Shown here piece after piece: positions 37,901-64,000 of a stretch of DNA of 64,000 nt. A program made the translations under genes and the position numbers. The stretch's first letter is position 1. Each line of letters opens with the position of its first letter. The DNA is from Liquidambar formosana (lineage: Eukaryota > Streptophyta > Magnoliopsida > Saxifragales > Altingiaceae), in the NCBI GenBank assembly GCA_039720395.1, contig CM077833.1:19157133-19221132 (forward strand), given 5' to 3'. The notes beneath the pieces are model-generated. The model had not been told where the DNA came from. It searched no databases and saw only the letters and a list, made by a program, of their open reading frames with translations.

Positions 37901-38103
37901 TGTATGCTGTACTCTTTTTCCTTTGACCAGGTTTTGTCCCACTAGTTTTCCTGGCAAGGTTTTAATGTGGTAGTTTTTTTTTAGTGCGTCCAACACCACT
38001 CTAAGATTCACAAGATGTTGTACTCTTTTTCCTTTGCTAGTTTTTTCCCACTAGGTTTTTCTGGCAAGGTTTTAACGAGACACATTATTTTAGTGTGGTG
38101 GAC

Positions 38104-38116
38104 ATCCAAGGGGGAG
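38104..38116 (+). other. Polypurine tract
   Basis: tccaagggggag directly before the TGTTAT start of the 3' LTR, the standard plus-strand primer position. Confidence 0.75.
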
Positions 38117-38625
38117 TGTTATAAAGTAGGTGGGTGGGTGGATGCCACCACCCCTTTTATACTCATAGTGCTGGTCGGTTTTTCCTTTCTCTGAGTGCTT
38201 TCTCTAAGTGCTGCACCCATTGATTAAAGGCCGCCATCAACATGTTATATTAACAATCCGGTTGAAGCCTATATATAAGGCTTATGTTACACAACATTAT
38301 GTATTCAACTCTGAAGATGAATAAGTGCCTGTTTGGATGAGATTTTGGGAGGCCCAAAATCTCTTCTGATGGCCCATAATCACTTTTAAGAGTGTTTGGA
38401 TAAAAAATGAGAAAAGTGATTATAAGCCCAAAAGAGATTTTGAGGCCAATTTGCTCAAGCTGCCTCCTCCCTGATTCTGATTCAGCTTCTGATTTAGCTT
38501 CTAATTTTACTTCTAATTCTACTCTAAAGCTATCCCAAACAGGCACTAAGAGACCTACTCTCCCCATACACTTGTTTATTTCATTTGCTCTATTCAATTG
38601 TTCTAAAGATCTTGATTTTACAACA
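38117..38625 (+). repeat. 3' LTR carrying a MITE
   Basis: Collinear with the 5' LTR from TGTTATAAAG to CAACA. After removing the 222-bp MITE and one copy of its 3-bp target duplication it is 284 bp, the same as the 5' LTR. Confidence 0.9.
38325..38546. mobile_element. Tourist-like (PIF/Harbinger) MITE, 222 bp, inside the 3' LTR
   Basis: The ends GTGCCTGTTTGGATG and, inverted, GTGCCTGTTTGGGAT form the terminal repeat. TAA is present on both sides (38322-38324, 38547-38549). The 5' LTR of the same element keeps the uninterrupted gaataagagacc site, which defines the insertion exactly. Confidence 0.92.
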
Positions 38626-38696
38626 TTTTGTATGTTTTCAATTATTGAGGGGTCCGAAATGAAGTTGAGATGAATTCACAGAAGGCATGCATTATA

Positions 38697-38888
38697 TATA
38701 TTTGACATTAGTGCTTTGCAACTGACTAATCTCCTGGTACATACAGTCATCTCAGTTCCACATGCACCACCGTGTAATGATAGGACAAAATCTATGGGAG
38801 ATAACCTTGAGGAGAAGTGGTGAGAATAAAACCCAAACTCTTTGCTTGGTAAAAAGCCCTAGGACCACTTAGTCCACTCCTCAAGTTT
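38697..38888 (-). mobile_element. tRNA-derived SINE, copy 2 of a local family
   Basis: Related over its length to 26362-26535 and in the same orientation. Flanked by catgcattata (38686-38696) and catgcattgta (38889-38899), an 11-bp target duplication with one mismatch. It inserted 60 bp past the Copia 3' LTR. Confidence 0.7.
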
Positions 38889-39088
38889 CATGCATTGTAA
38901 AGAAGATCCAAAAGCATTTAATCCATAATCTATAAAATCAAACAAATATGAAATTTAAGGCCAATGGTTGAAGGTCCTCCTTGTAAGATACAATAGTTTA
39001 ATATAAAGTATATGTTCTTAATGATTTAGCTGTAGAAGTAAAACAAGTTGGCTAGTAATAATAAAAGTGACATGTGTGATTGCATTAA

Positions 39089-40509
39089 GAGTAAATTACG
39101 CTGACATCCCCTCTAGATTCTATCAATAATAGATGCATCTCTTCACCTTTCTAAAATTACCCTAACATCTCTTACTTTACAAAATAACCTACAAAAACAC
39201 CCCTTCCCTCACACTATCGTCAATAACTCCGTTAAGACCAGGTGAGGCGTGCCCAAACTTGTTTAAAATACCTAAACTACCCTTATTTTTGGATGATTGT
39301 TACACTATAAAATAGAAAAAACCCAGTACATTCATCCACCCCTTAACTAAGCTAGGGTTCTAATTTTGTAACTAGCTCCTTGGTCAACTATCTCCCTATC
39401 AATTTTGCCTTGGCAAAAATTGTGAATAAGGCAAAATGCATTAATGCCCAATGCTAAACTTGTATGTCACAAGTTACATTAACTATATTTTGATTATACC
39501 ATACAATAATAAAGTGAACACAATGATAATACATGTCCCAAATTAAGCCAAATACATAGAAATATTTACAAATAAACATCCGTACATATTTAAGTTCATT
39601 CATCTATTACATATGTCCAAAAAGTTTACTATTATACCACTAAATAATCACCCCAAATATACCACTATTTCTAAGTCCACGCAAAAAGTAAAGGCATTGC
39701 CACAAAAATATATGCCATCCATTTATGTACTTCTAGATCCATCATTTGGTAGTTTTCCAACACAAAAAACAACTTCAAGCTACCCATTCAAAATCCCAAA
39801 AAAAAGACCCTATCATTTGGCAACTTGCCAACACAAAACAGCTTCAATTAGCCCATTCAAACACCCCCCCCCCCCCAAAAAAAAGGGCAGATTTCCAACA
39901 CAAAAAACAGCTTTAAGCTACCCATTCAAAACCCAAAAAAAAAGACCCTATCAATTGGCAGCTTTCCAACACAAAAAACAGCTTCAAGCTACCCATTCAA
40001 ACCCCACCCCCCCCCCCCCCCCCCCCCTCCTAAAAAAAAAGACACTATCATTAGCAACTTTCCAACACAAAAAATAGCTTCAAGATGCCCATTCAAACCC
40101 CCTCCCCCCCCCCCCCCCAAAAAAAAGGACCCTATCATGTGGCAGCTTTCTAACACAAAAAACAACTTCAAGCTACATTTACTCATAATGTAGTCCTTTA
40201 TGAGTAAAACACAGCGTTTAGTTACATGTTTCCTGCCAAAAAGTTCCATGTTTCGCGTCAATGTGTTAAAATGCAGCATTTTGCTTAAATATAGTTTAAA
40301 ACGATGCATTTTGTACAATTGGCCCATAAGTTTCCTCCAGACCGGTAAGGGCATCTTTCTTTAATAAAGGGTATTTTAGACATTTTAAATACTCAGTTAA
40401 CGTCTGTTATCTGACAAAACTAAGAGGGGGTGACAGTGTAATTTTAAAAAGGTGAAGAGGTGCATCTGTTATTGTCAGAATCTAGAGGGGGTGTCAGCGT
40501 AATTTACCC
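39089..40509. mobile_element. Non-autonomous Mutator-like element, 1,421 bp
   Basis: The left end GAGTAAATTACGCTGACATC and inverted right end GGGTAAATTACGCTGACACC continue as a terminal inverted repeat for about 80 bp at high identity and, more weakly, to about 190 bp. The flanks are 9-bp direct repeats, ttgcattaa (39080-39088) and ttgcaataa (40510-40518), the Mutator signature length. No transposase frame; the centre is the poly-C minisatellite. Confidence 0.88.
39740..40170. repeat. Poly-C/poly-A minisatellite
   Basis: About six units of 65-90 bp, each with ttccaacacaaaaaacagct, tcaagctacccattcaaa(a)cc, then a C run, an A run and gaccctatcatttggcagc. Length variation comes mostly from C runs (13, 21 and 15 bases at 39864, 40007 and 40104). 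The minus strand therefore carries clustered long G runs. Confidence 0.88.
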
Positions 40510-40518
40510 TTGCAATAA

Positions 40519-41875
40519 ATAGGGCTTGTACAACCTAAGGAAGTAAAAAGGTAAAATCGCTTATCCAAAAAAAAAAAAACAAAGGTAAAATGGTAAAATC
40601 AAACAGAAAAAGCTTAACAAAATGGTAATTATTGGCTGCTGTTGTACGACTGAGATGTAGAGAAGAAAAAATATTTCCATTAAACTTTAGGAAAAGGCAT
40701 CAAGCCTATCTGTACAAAGCTTTAGGTGGGTTAACACCTGCGGTTAAAAAAGGGAAAATCAAACCTAAAAATTACTGCAATTCTTAATACACAACATTTC
40801 TAGTCTAACCTTATAAGAACATAATGTACATGAATGTGTTCAACACCCGATTCCCGCTACAGCTTACCTCCTCGAAAGAAAATGGGGAGACATTTGAATC
40901 TGAAGAATGTAGCAATACTCATCTTTGGCATGATTTCTTAGAAAAAATTGCATCTGCCAGATTATTCAATATGTGTACAACTTGCAACTGAAGTGTAAGT
41001 CTGAATAAGCTTCCGTCTTGTTGAAGTAATATTGATGAAATTTTGTAGGTTTCCATTGTCCTCAAACATGAAACATGGGAGAACTGATGCTGGAATGGAA
41101 AGAAATTCTGTGGGTCTGAACGCCTTCAGGCATGATGGGCATGGAACAACATTCTGCATCTTCAGTAGACTCTCCTGTAAAGGGAAGACGAAAAGGCAAA
41201 ACTCTGGTAAGAAGCTTTTGCAACTTGAGACATTCATTCAATTAATAAAAAGCACTGGATGCAAAATAATGTAACAATATCTTGTCATGTGTACTTATTC
41301 CCAGAATAAAGTATTTCTTAGATATTACATTTCCAAGTACTACTATTTTTTCCCTTTTGAAACCTACATTTTGAACTTGATTTTCAATTTAAAATGGAAT
41401 TCCCAGGAAGTAGGGCACTTTTCCATCCATGCATCTTTTTCAGGCCAGTATTGCAAACAACAATCAAAATACTGTATGTTCACAAAATTCCCCCATTACT
41501 TTGCAAGGAAAACTTACAAAAGTCACAGAGTAATGTACTATGATGGTATTTTTAATTAAAAAGCCCTAAGTAGGCATTGCAACTTTTTGCAAGTTCCTCG
41601 ATGATGTTTCTCTTCAATAATATCAAGCAATATATAAGTATTTATTTTTAATTAAACCAGGTACCTACTGTGTTTTGTGTGAATCAGAATCGGGAGTTAC
41701 ATACTTGGGAATGGAGTTCAATTTTTCCTTTTTTCGGCATTTCTAAATTTTCAGCATTACCAGAAAGTAGAAGTAAAAAATTGTGAATTGATGGAAGCAG
41801 ATTACCTTAGGTTGACGTCGCTGATCAGTGATAATAATCACATATTCTCCAAAACTGCTGTCCTGTATTGTGGAT
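40519..41875. other. Downstream flank of BCHB
   Basis: Follows the BCHB stop on the minus strand and should include its 3' UTR. AT-rich, with no supported gene, although frames of 80-91 codons exist on both strands around 40962-41274. Confidence 0.5.
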
Positions 41876-58566
<16,691 letters not shown>

Positions 58567-58863
58567 CTACAGTAAACAAGTTGGAAGTGAAAGTATCAGA
58601 ATCCACACTCGTTGTGTAAGGTCGATCCCAACCAGGAAAAAAAAACTTGCTTTTGCAGCTTTCAACCACATTTCACAACATCAGCAAGAAAAAGAAAAGG
58701 TGTAATTTTAAGAGAAACTTCCAAATTCAAAACAACTATGAAGTTTGAAAAAGAAGAGAAATAAATGGGGGAAGAGAAGATGTCCTTCCAGAAAAAAACA
58801 AATCTTACACAATGAAGACCTTAAAGAATAATACGAAGATTTGAGCATCCCTAAACCTAGAAG

Positions 58864-59100
58864 CAGAATTTTTTTCTTTTAAATACAAAACATGAATTTT
58901 ATTAGAAAGAAAGGTAACAGATCCAAGAAAGGGCAAGAAATCCTTGCAAAAAGAGCTAAGATATAATGAACAAAAAGAAAAGAGGAGCAAAGAACATAAC
59001 AATAGGGCTCTGAAGCCCAACACCCAACCCAAGTGGGTAAAAGTGTCCTTTAAAAGAACTAGTAAATGATTCCCCACCCCCCCCCCCCCCCCAAAAAAAT
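58864..59100 (-). mobile_element. L1-type LINE 3' tail
   Basis: A T-run then aaatacaaaacatgaatttt attagaaag on the plus strand, the reverse of a plant L1 3' end. A C19-like run with aataataaat follows near 59078. Confidence 0.4.
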
Positions 59101-60463
59101 AATAATAAATAAAAATAAAATGTCAGCCTCCTTGTTAGCACATCTTCAATCAAATATCTCAGATTATCAGACAACCAACAAATACTGAAGAATCCCCCTT
59201 AATCTAGAGCTATAAAAAAATAAAAAAGGAACCCAAACTCGTTGCTTCCCTAAATTAAGGGGAATATGACCAGCAACCAAAGCCAATGAAGTATCTCCAA
59301 GGACCACTTGACATGAGATCTAGAATATCCCAAAGCCAATGGAGTATCTCCAAGGACCTTAAGACCCCTTCTCAGCACAATCAACTAGAAGAAGGAATCT
59401 CCTTCAAGGCTTCAACAATAGGTTGCTAAAAGCCTAAAAGTAAGGTTCCTATCTTCTCAAGGAGCCTAACACCAACCAACAAAAGCTAATAAATCCACTT
59501 TCACAGATTCTCACCAACCGTAAGGCAAGGAGAAATTAAGAAGAATATGGCTTGTCTCATTCCTATAACTTCCTCCAATACCCATTTGCCCCGAATTACC
59601 AAGGGAACAACCAGTTAAGTCAAATATGTTGAATCTTGGAGGTGAGGTGGGCCACCCTTGAAGAAACTAGAAACTACAGTCAATTGAGCTCTATTGTGGG
59701 AACACTGAATTTTAAGAACCAAAGATCAAGGAACCCTTTGGAATTCATTTGTAACAAATAAATGAGCTTTCCTGAACACTCCATACAGTCCAAAAGTGAT
59801 TGTAAAAATATATTTTATACATCCATCTGCTCAAATGGACCAACTAAAGCCTTCCATATCCCAACTCCATAACACCTTTCCCCTCTCTCCTATTACAAGA
59901 AGTGTTTCTCGTCCTACATGCCAAGCCAAATGGCTCTGCCATCCAAGAAATGAACAAATGCATAATTCACCTTCCCACTTCCACCCTTGCCCAGGACACA
60001 AACATCGAATGAAATAGTTTTGTACAATCTCCACTTTTGGTGCATATCATTCCAGTGTCCTCCAAACCTAGGTGATTGGCAGGGTACATTAGCAAAATGG
60101 GCAATATCTTAACAGAGATCCAGGAGTTGTGCAGCTCTTCTCCATTCCAGTATATCTATTATCAATGACATTGTTGGCTTTGTTGTCCATTAATTCAGCC
60201 CATAAAGTTATTAGTCTAGCCTTTTGACCAAAATTTAAATTTAAAGTGCAAAGACTTGTCCTATAGACAAATAGAATTGTTACTCATCTGATTCCTCTTA
60301 AATCTGTCCATTCTGATGTGTGGCTCTGTAAGAAAGAAAACCTATTATTATGTCATTCTTGATTTTGTTACTGTTACGGACAATCACTCTTGCATGATGC
60401 AGTTGTCTTCTGCTAAGAACCTTTGACTCCATAAAGAATTTAAATTTCACATTAGCCCTTAAT

Positions 60464-60690
60464 TTTTTGGATAAGAAACAAAGTAAATTATATTAGAAAA
60501 CCAAAATAATCAAATACAACGAGAAGGAAGAGATTTACTTCTATCAAAGGAAAAAACACCTACCTACACCCCAAGAGAGTCAAAAAACCACCTCTATACC
60601 ACTAAGGATCAAAAGATAAATAAAAAACACTGAGGATCCTAAGATAATCAAAAGCTGCTCAAAACTATACAAATCCTATATCATGAGCTC
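60464..60690 (-). mobile_element. L1-type LINE 3' tail
   Basis: ttttttggataagaaacaaa followed by aaattatattagaaaacc, again a reversed L1 terminus; it abuts the next L1 relic. Confidence 0.4.
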
Positions 60691-61890
60691 TCTTTTTTTA
60701 TAGAGTAAATTATATTAAATAGATCCAAAAAAAAAAAAAAAAAAAAAAAAATCAATCCCAGTATACGCAAAGTATACCAGACAAAAAGAGGGCTTCAACC
60801 CATTACAATTTCAAAAAGTCCAAGAACCTATCAAAGGAAATTCTATCCACATTACATCTCAACTTCCCCAATGAAACAAAAAGCCTATAAACATATCCCA
60901 AGGCTGTCCCAAATCCCAAGGATCTCTCAGCCCTGTCAAATGTCCTCATGTGCCTTTCCAACCAAATAGTCCATATAATAGCATGAGGAACTATCCTCCA
61001 AAAGGAAACCGAGGTCCTTTGGGCACTCCTACACTACCAAGGCTCAACAACACAAAAAAAAAAAAAAACCACCGAGGGAGTTATCAGTGTATCACCCAAG
61101 AAAAAACACCAAAAAATTGAAAACAAACATCCAAAGTTCCCTGGCCAGCTAGCAATGCACAAAAAGAGAGCCCACCAACTCTGTTCTTTCTTTTCACATC
61201 ACGCATCTATTTGACAACTAATAGCCCTTTCTCTGAAGAAGATCCAAGGTAAGACACTTCCCTCACATAGTCGCCCACAAGAAGAACGAAACCTTGGAAG
61301 GGACCACTGTAACAAAGACGTGGGGAGCTATCCTCTATCTTATGTACAAGCCCCCACCGACTCTGTTCTTTCTTTTCACATCACACATCTATTTGACAAT
61401 TAATAGCCCTTTCTCTGAAAAGATCCAAGGTAAGACACTTCCCTCACATAGTCGCCCACAAGAAGAACGAAACCTTGGAAGGGACCACTGTAACAAAGAC
61501 ACAGGGAGCTATCCTCTATCTTATGTACAAGCCCCAAAATAAGACTTTACAAAAAATTTACCATTCCTACTCCCATTCCACACTACTCAATCCTCCCTAT
61601 CCCCACTTAGGTCCATTGCATATAGTAACTCAAAAATCTGGCCCACCCCCTCCACTTCCCGATCCTACAACCTCCTCACAAACCCGACATCCCATACCCC
61701 CCCCCCCCGGTCCAAGCTACAGAGTCACAAACCCTCATGGCCTTGTCTTTTGCGATGCTAGAGAGGTCCAAAAACACCTCTTTAAGTGGTCTATCTCCAC
61801 ACCACTCATCCACCTGGAATCTCAACTGCATCCTTGAACCCACCATAAATTGAATTTTCTCCTTGAAAAGCCCAATCCCTGACATAATAG
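60690..61890 (-). pseudogene. L1-type LINE ORF2 C-terminal relic
   Basis: Minus-strand pieces in L1 order: DEWCGDRPLKEVFLDLSSIA near 61840-61780, then VPSKVSFFLWATM, GKCLTLDLLQRKGY and SNRCVM of the zinc-finger region (twice, because of a 182-bp duplication), then LVGSLFVHC and a T-run near 60690 marking the poly-A tail. Stops are frequent; a decayed copy. Confidence 0.7.
61171..61534. repeat. Tandem duplication of 182 bp inside the L1 relic
   Basis: Copy 1 (61171-61352) and copy 2 (61353-61534) both start cccacc-actctgttct and end tatgtacaagcccc; they differ at only a few positions, so the duplication is much younger than the decayed L1 around it. Confidence 0.92.
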
Positions 61891-62022
61891 CTTTCCAAAC
61901 CCCAACCCCATGAGAATGTCACGCCACCTTAGATCTCCAGTCTCCTTATTCACCTCCATATTTCCACCTCACCACTCCAAACCTCCAAAACCGTTTCCCC
62001 AAAAGAGCTTGATTAACCTTAC

Positions 62023-62241
62023 TTAGCATGAGGCCTTAAAACCAACCTTAAAGAGGAAGAAAAGGCCTCTAAAAGACTGAAAAGTGGTGGCGCCATTATT
62101 AGCCAATTCATCTGCCATTCCATTAGCTCCGATTGCCACCCATTTCGTGTGAATTTCTAATTCCCTAGCCAAATCAAGGATTTCTCCAATGAGGTGGGCG
62201 AATCTCAACACCCCCACTAACTTGGATCTCAAGAAGCTCAA
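62023..62241 (-). pseudogene. RNase H domain fragment of a LINE-type element
   Basis: Minus-strand frame with VGVLRFAHLIGEILDLAREL, then WVAIGANGMADELANNGAT, the last alpha-helix and the conserved Asp of plant LINE/Ribonuclease-H-like domains (xxNxxADxLA). About 70 codons; no continuation. Confidence 0.65.
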
Positions 62242-62744
62242 AACATTAGAAGAATCACGCCTACCAAAAACTGGGATAGCCCTAAGTTGGGCGCCTCTCT
62301 TAGTCCTTCTCGAAGCGCAGGCAACTCCACCTTTAAAGCTATTCCCTCTCTTGCCGGGTGAAAGAACCCTAGAACTACTCCTCCTCTACAGTCCCTGAAA
62401 ACCCATCCTATTCCCAACTATCCAAGATCTCCAAGAGCACATTAGCTCATATTTTGTATGTGGTATTCCAGTAATGCTTTTTGACGCATGGAAAAAGACT
62501 TTTTGGTACTATAAATAATTTAGACAACACTACCTCTCAACAAGGAGGTGGATAAAAGATTGTTGATTAATAGGTTGGAGCTTACCACTATAAATCTGAT
62601 CAAGAGCTTAGCCACTGTATTATTAATAACCTTCACTCAAGTTAATTAGAGAGACAACAGGACATCAAAAAAAAATTTAGCATGCTGTGCTGCAAGCATT
62701 TAGCAGATTGCTACTAAGGCTTGTGATAGGAACTTGTTTAAGGG

Positions 62745-63770
62745 TTTTTTGGTGAAAGGGCGAGGAAGAGATGAGGAGGGTGCTCTCTCATTTACCTTTT
62801 GCAGATGATGCAATGGTATTTAGCAGTGTAGATAGAGAACAACTTCAAAGGTCAAACTATTAGAGGTGTGTAGATTCTTTAAGGTGATTTCGAGCCCAAA
62901 AATAAACATGAGAAAGAATGAATTGGCTGCCAGCGAGGGAGGTGGTTGATGTGGGAGCATCCCCCAAGGCAAGTTTGGTATGGAATTCAAATACTATAAG
63001 CTCAATATAGATTGTTGGCCCATTCCCTAATAGCTTAAGCTTTCAAGGTTAGATGGTAGTCTAACATGGTATCAGAGTTCTAATTCCTAGGAGGTCCTGG
63101 GTTCAATTCTTGGTACCTCCATTTCTTTTATTCCCCCATCAGTTTATCTATCTGTTTGCCATTATCTATTTGGCTGTCTCTCCACTAGCGAGATGGGGCT
63201 GCACGTTAGAGGGGGAAGGCATGTTAGTTTGCTATACATTATTAACGCACTCCCTATCAACTTAAGCTTTTGCAGCTACATTTCACATCACTTATCAGGA
63301 TTCCAGATTCTATGGAGAAGAGATTAGCGGGTGTAGTGCATGAGTTCAAGTTTCATCTTATGCATTGGAAAATGATTTGCTGTCCTAAGAAGATTTGCTC
63401 TCCACAACTTTAAGAGATTGCAACTAACATGATGTGGGTTAGGGATGAGTGAATTGGAATGTTCCTATTAGACGAAACTTTCATAAATGGAAGTTGTAGA
63501 GTGTTATGGTCTTTTTCATTGGCCTTATTCGGTAAAGCCCCACAAATAGATGAATGATAGTGGGTTTCTCGGAGAAAATTTTCATGTTGTTCAAGAGTGT
63601 TCAAGAGGTTCTTTTCCTGATTACAAGGATGTGGATTTCTATGACTTCTATTAAGGTGGCTCTTTTCACTTGGATTGTGGCTAGGGAAAAACGTTCAACA
63701 GCGTATCATTTATTTAGTAGGTCTTAGAGTTTGTCAAATAGGTGTATCATGTTTTATAAAAAAAACTTTA
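62745..63770 (+). pseudogene. L1-type reverse-transcriptase relic, interrupted
   Basis: Plus-strand pieces ALSHLPFADDAMVFSSVD (reverse-transcriptase F-ADD motif, near 62785-62840) and INMRKNELAA, and after a roughly 340-bp interruption, EKRLAGVVHEFKFHLMHWKM near 63311-63372. The second part corresponds to the thumb region downstream in L1. Confidence 0.55.
62945..63285 (+). mobile_element. LTR/TRIM-like insertion in the L1 relic
   Basis: Contains aacatggtatcagagttcta (initiator-Met primer-binding-like) followed by cctgggttcaattcttgg, a combination common in short plant LTR elements. It separates the two L1 pieces. Ends not resolved. Confidence 0.4.
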
Positions 63771-64000
63771 AAAAATAGTGTATCATCGGTAAAGGGACTG
63801 GATTTGGTTGGTCTCTTTTGCATTACAAAGTGCCATCAGACTTTTTCTTTATAAGGAAAGTGTCATCAGACTTCTGGGCAGTTGTATTCTCTTTGTTCAA
63901 AATTCATTGGACAAAGCCAAGCTGAGCTTGGCTTGCTTTCGGGCTGATGGGCTAGGAACAGGGGACAAATGCATTGGAAATTTTCGCAGTTTGTTCCCCA

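Larger units (their letters stand above)
32065..38625 (+). mobile_element. Decayed Copia-type LTR retrotransposon
   Basis: Two LTRs (listed) enclose about 5.8 kb. Flanks atttg (32060-32064) and ttttg (38626-38630) look like a 5-bp target duplication with one mismatch. The 5' LTR is followed directly by a primer-binding-like cgttatcagtatg, and the 3' LTR is preceded by a polypurine tract (aagggggag). Between them are leader minisatellites, an atypical pair of convergent small frames, a mutated integrase/reverse-transcriptase region and no recognisable gag or protease. Internal stops and shifts are many, so it cannot transpose by itself. Confidence 0.85.
58567..64000. other. Upstream BCHB intron or flank, filled with repeats
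   Basis: The BCHB exon ending at 58566 begins with a single base of a split codon, so another exon must lie upstream. I find no convincing one in the remaining 5.4 kb. What is recognisable is L1 and LTR-like debris. Confidence 0.5.

Noticed and set aside
39613..40077. 154-codon frame in the Mutator-like element
   Set aside because: It is translation of the poly-C/poly-A minisatellite (Pro and Lys runs).
60190..60420. Possible further upstream BCHB exon
   Set aside because: A splice-like minus-strand stretch was seen, but its translation matches nothing I recall in BCHB and the phase could not be confirmed.

Overview
This is nuclear DNA of a dicotyledonous flowering plant. The evidence is GT-AG introns up to about 5.4 kb, AT-rich spacers, plant-specific families (GATA-TIFY-CCT factors, a UGT91-type glycosyltransferase, SABRE, a plant BEACH protein) and a dense load of plant repeats (Copia, L1, tRNA-derived SINEs, Tourist/hAT/Mutator-type elements). 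I cannot name the species; the gene set and repeats fit a repeat-rich, probably woody eudicot. All gene models were built by hand from reading frame, splice sites, intron phase and remembered family conservation; no search was run.

Layout. 1-2677 (+): last six exons of SABRE. 4857-12310 (-): ten-exon TIFY-CCT-GATA factor (356 aa), tail to tail with SABRE. 16400-25075 (-): a second, seven-exon TIFY-CCT-GATA factor (300 aa) in the same orientation, so a tandem paralogue pair. 25076-30494: spacer with hAT, SINE and foldback elements. 30495-31904 (+): intronless UGT91-type glycosyltransferase (469 aa). 32065-38625: decayed Copia-type LTR element with two 284-bp LTRs, leader minisatellites, an unusual convergent pair of small reading frames and a pol relic; its 3' LTR carries a Tourist-like MITE and the 5' LTR preserves the empty site. 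39089-40509: Mutator-like element with 9-bp target duplications, packed with a poly-C minisatellite. 41876-58566 (-): 18 exons of BCHB (BEACH protein B), open at its 5' end, with one apparent single-base frameshift in the last exon and introns full of Copia, Tourist and foldback insertions. 58567-64000: apparently the upstream BCHB intron, filled with L1 and LTR-like debris.

How the genes relate. The GATA pair are probable light- and stress-related transcription factors with a shared exon plan and a telo-box just upstream of each ATG. From memory, SABRE and BCHB are also near neighbours in Arabidopsis (At1g58250 and At1g58230), so the window looks like an old microsyntenic block expanded by the GATA duplication, the UGT gene and transposons. 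SABRE (lipid-transfer bridge, cell expansion) and BCHB (membrane trafficking) both act on membranes, but nothing here shows co-regulation.
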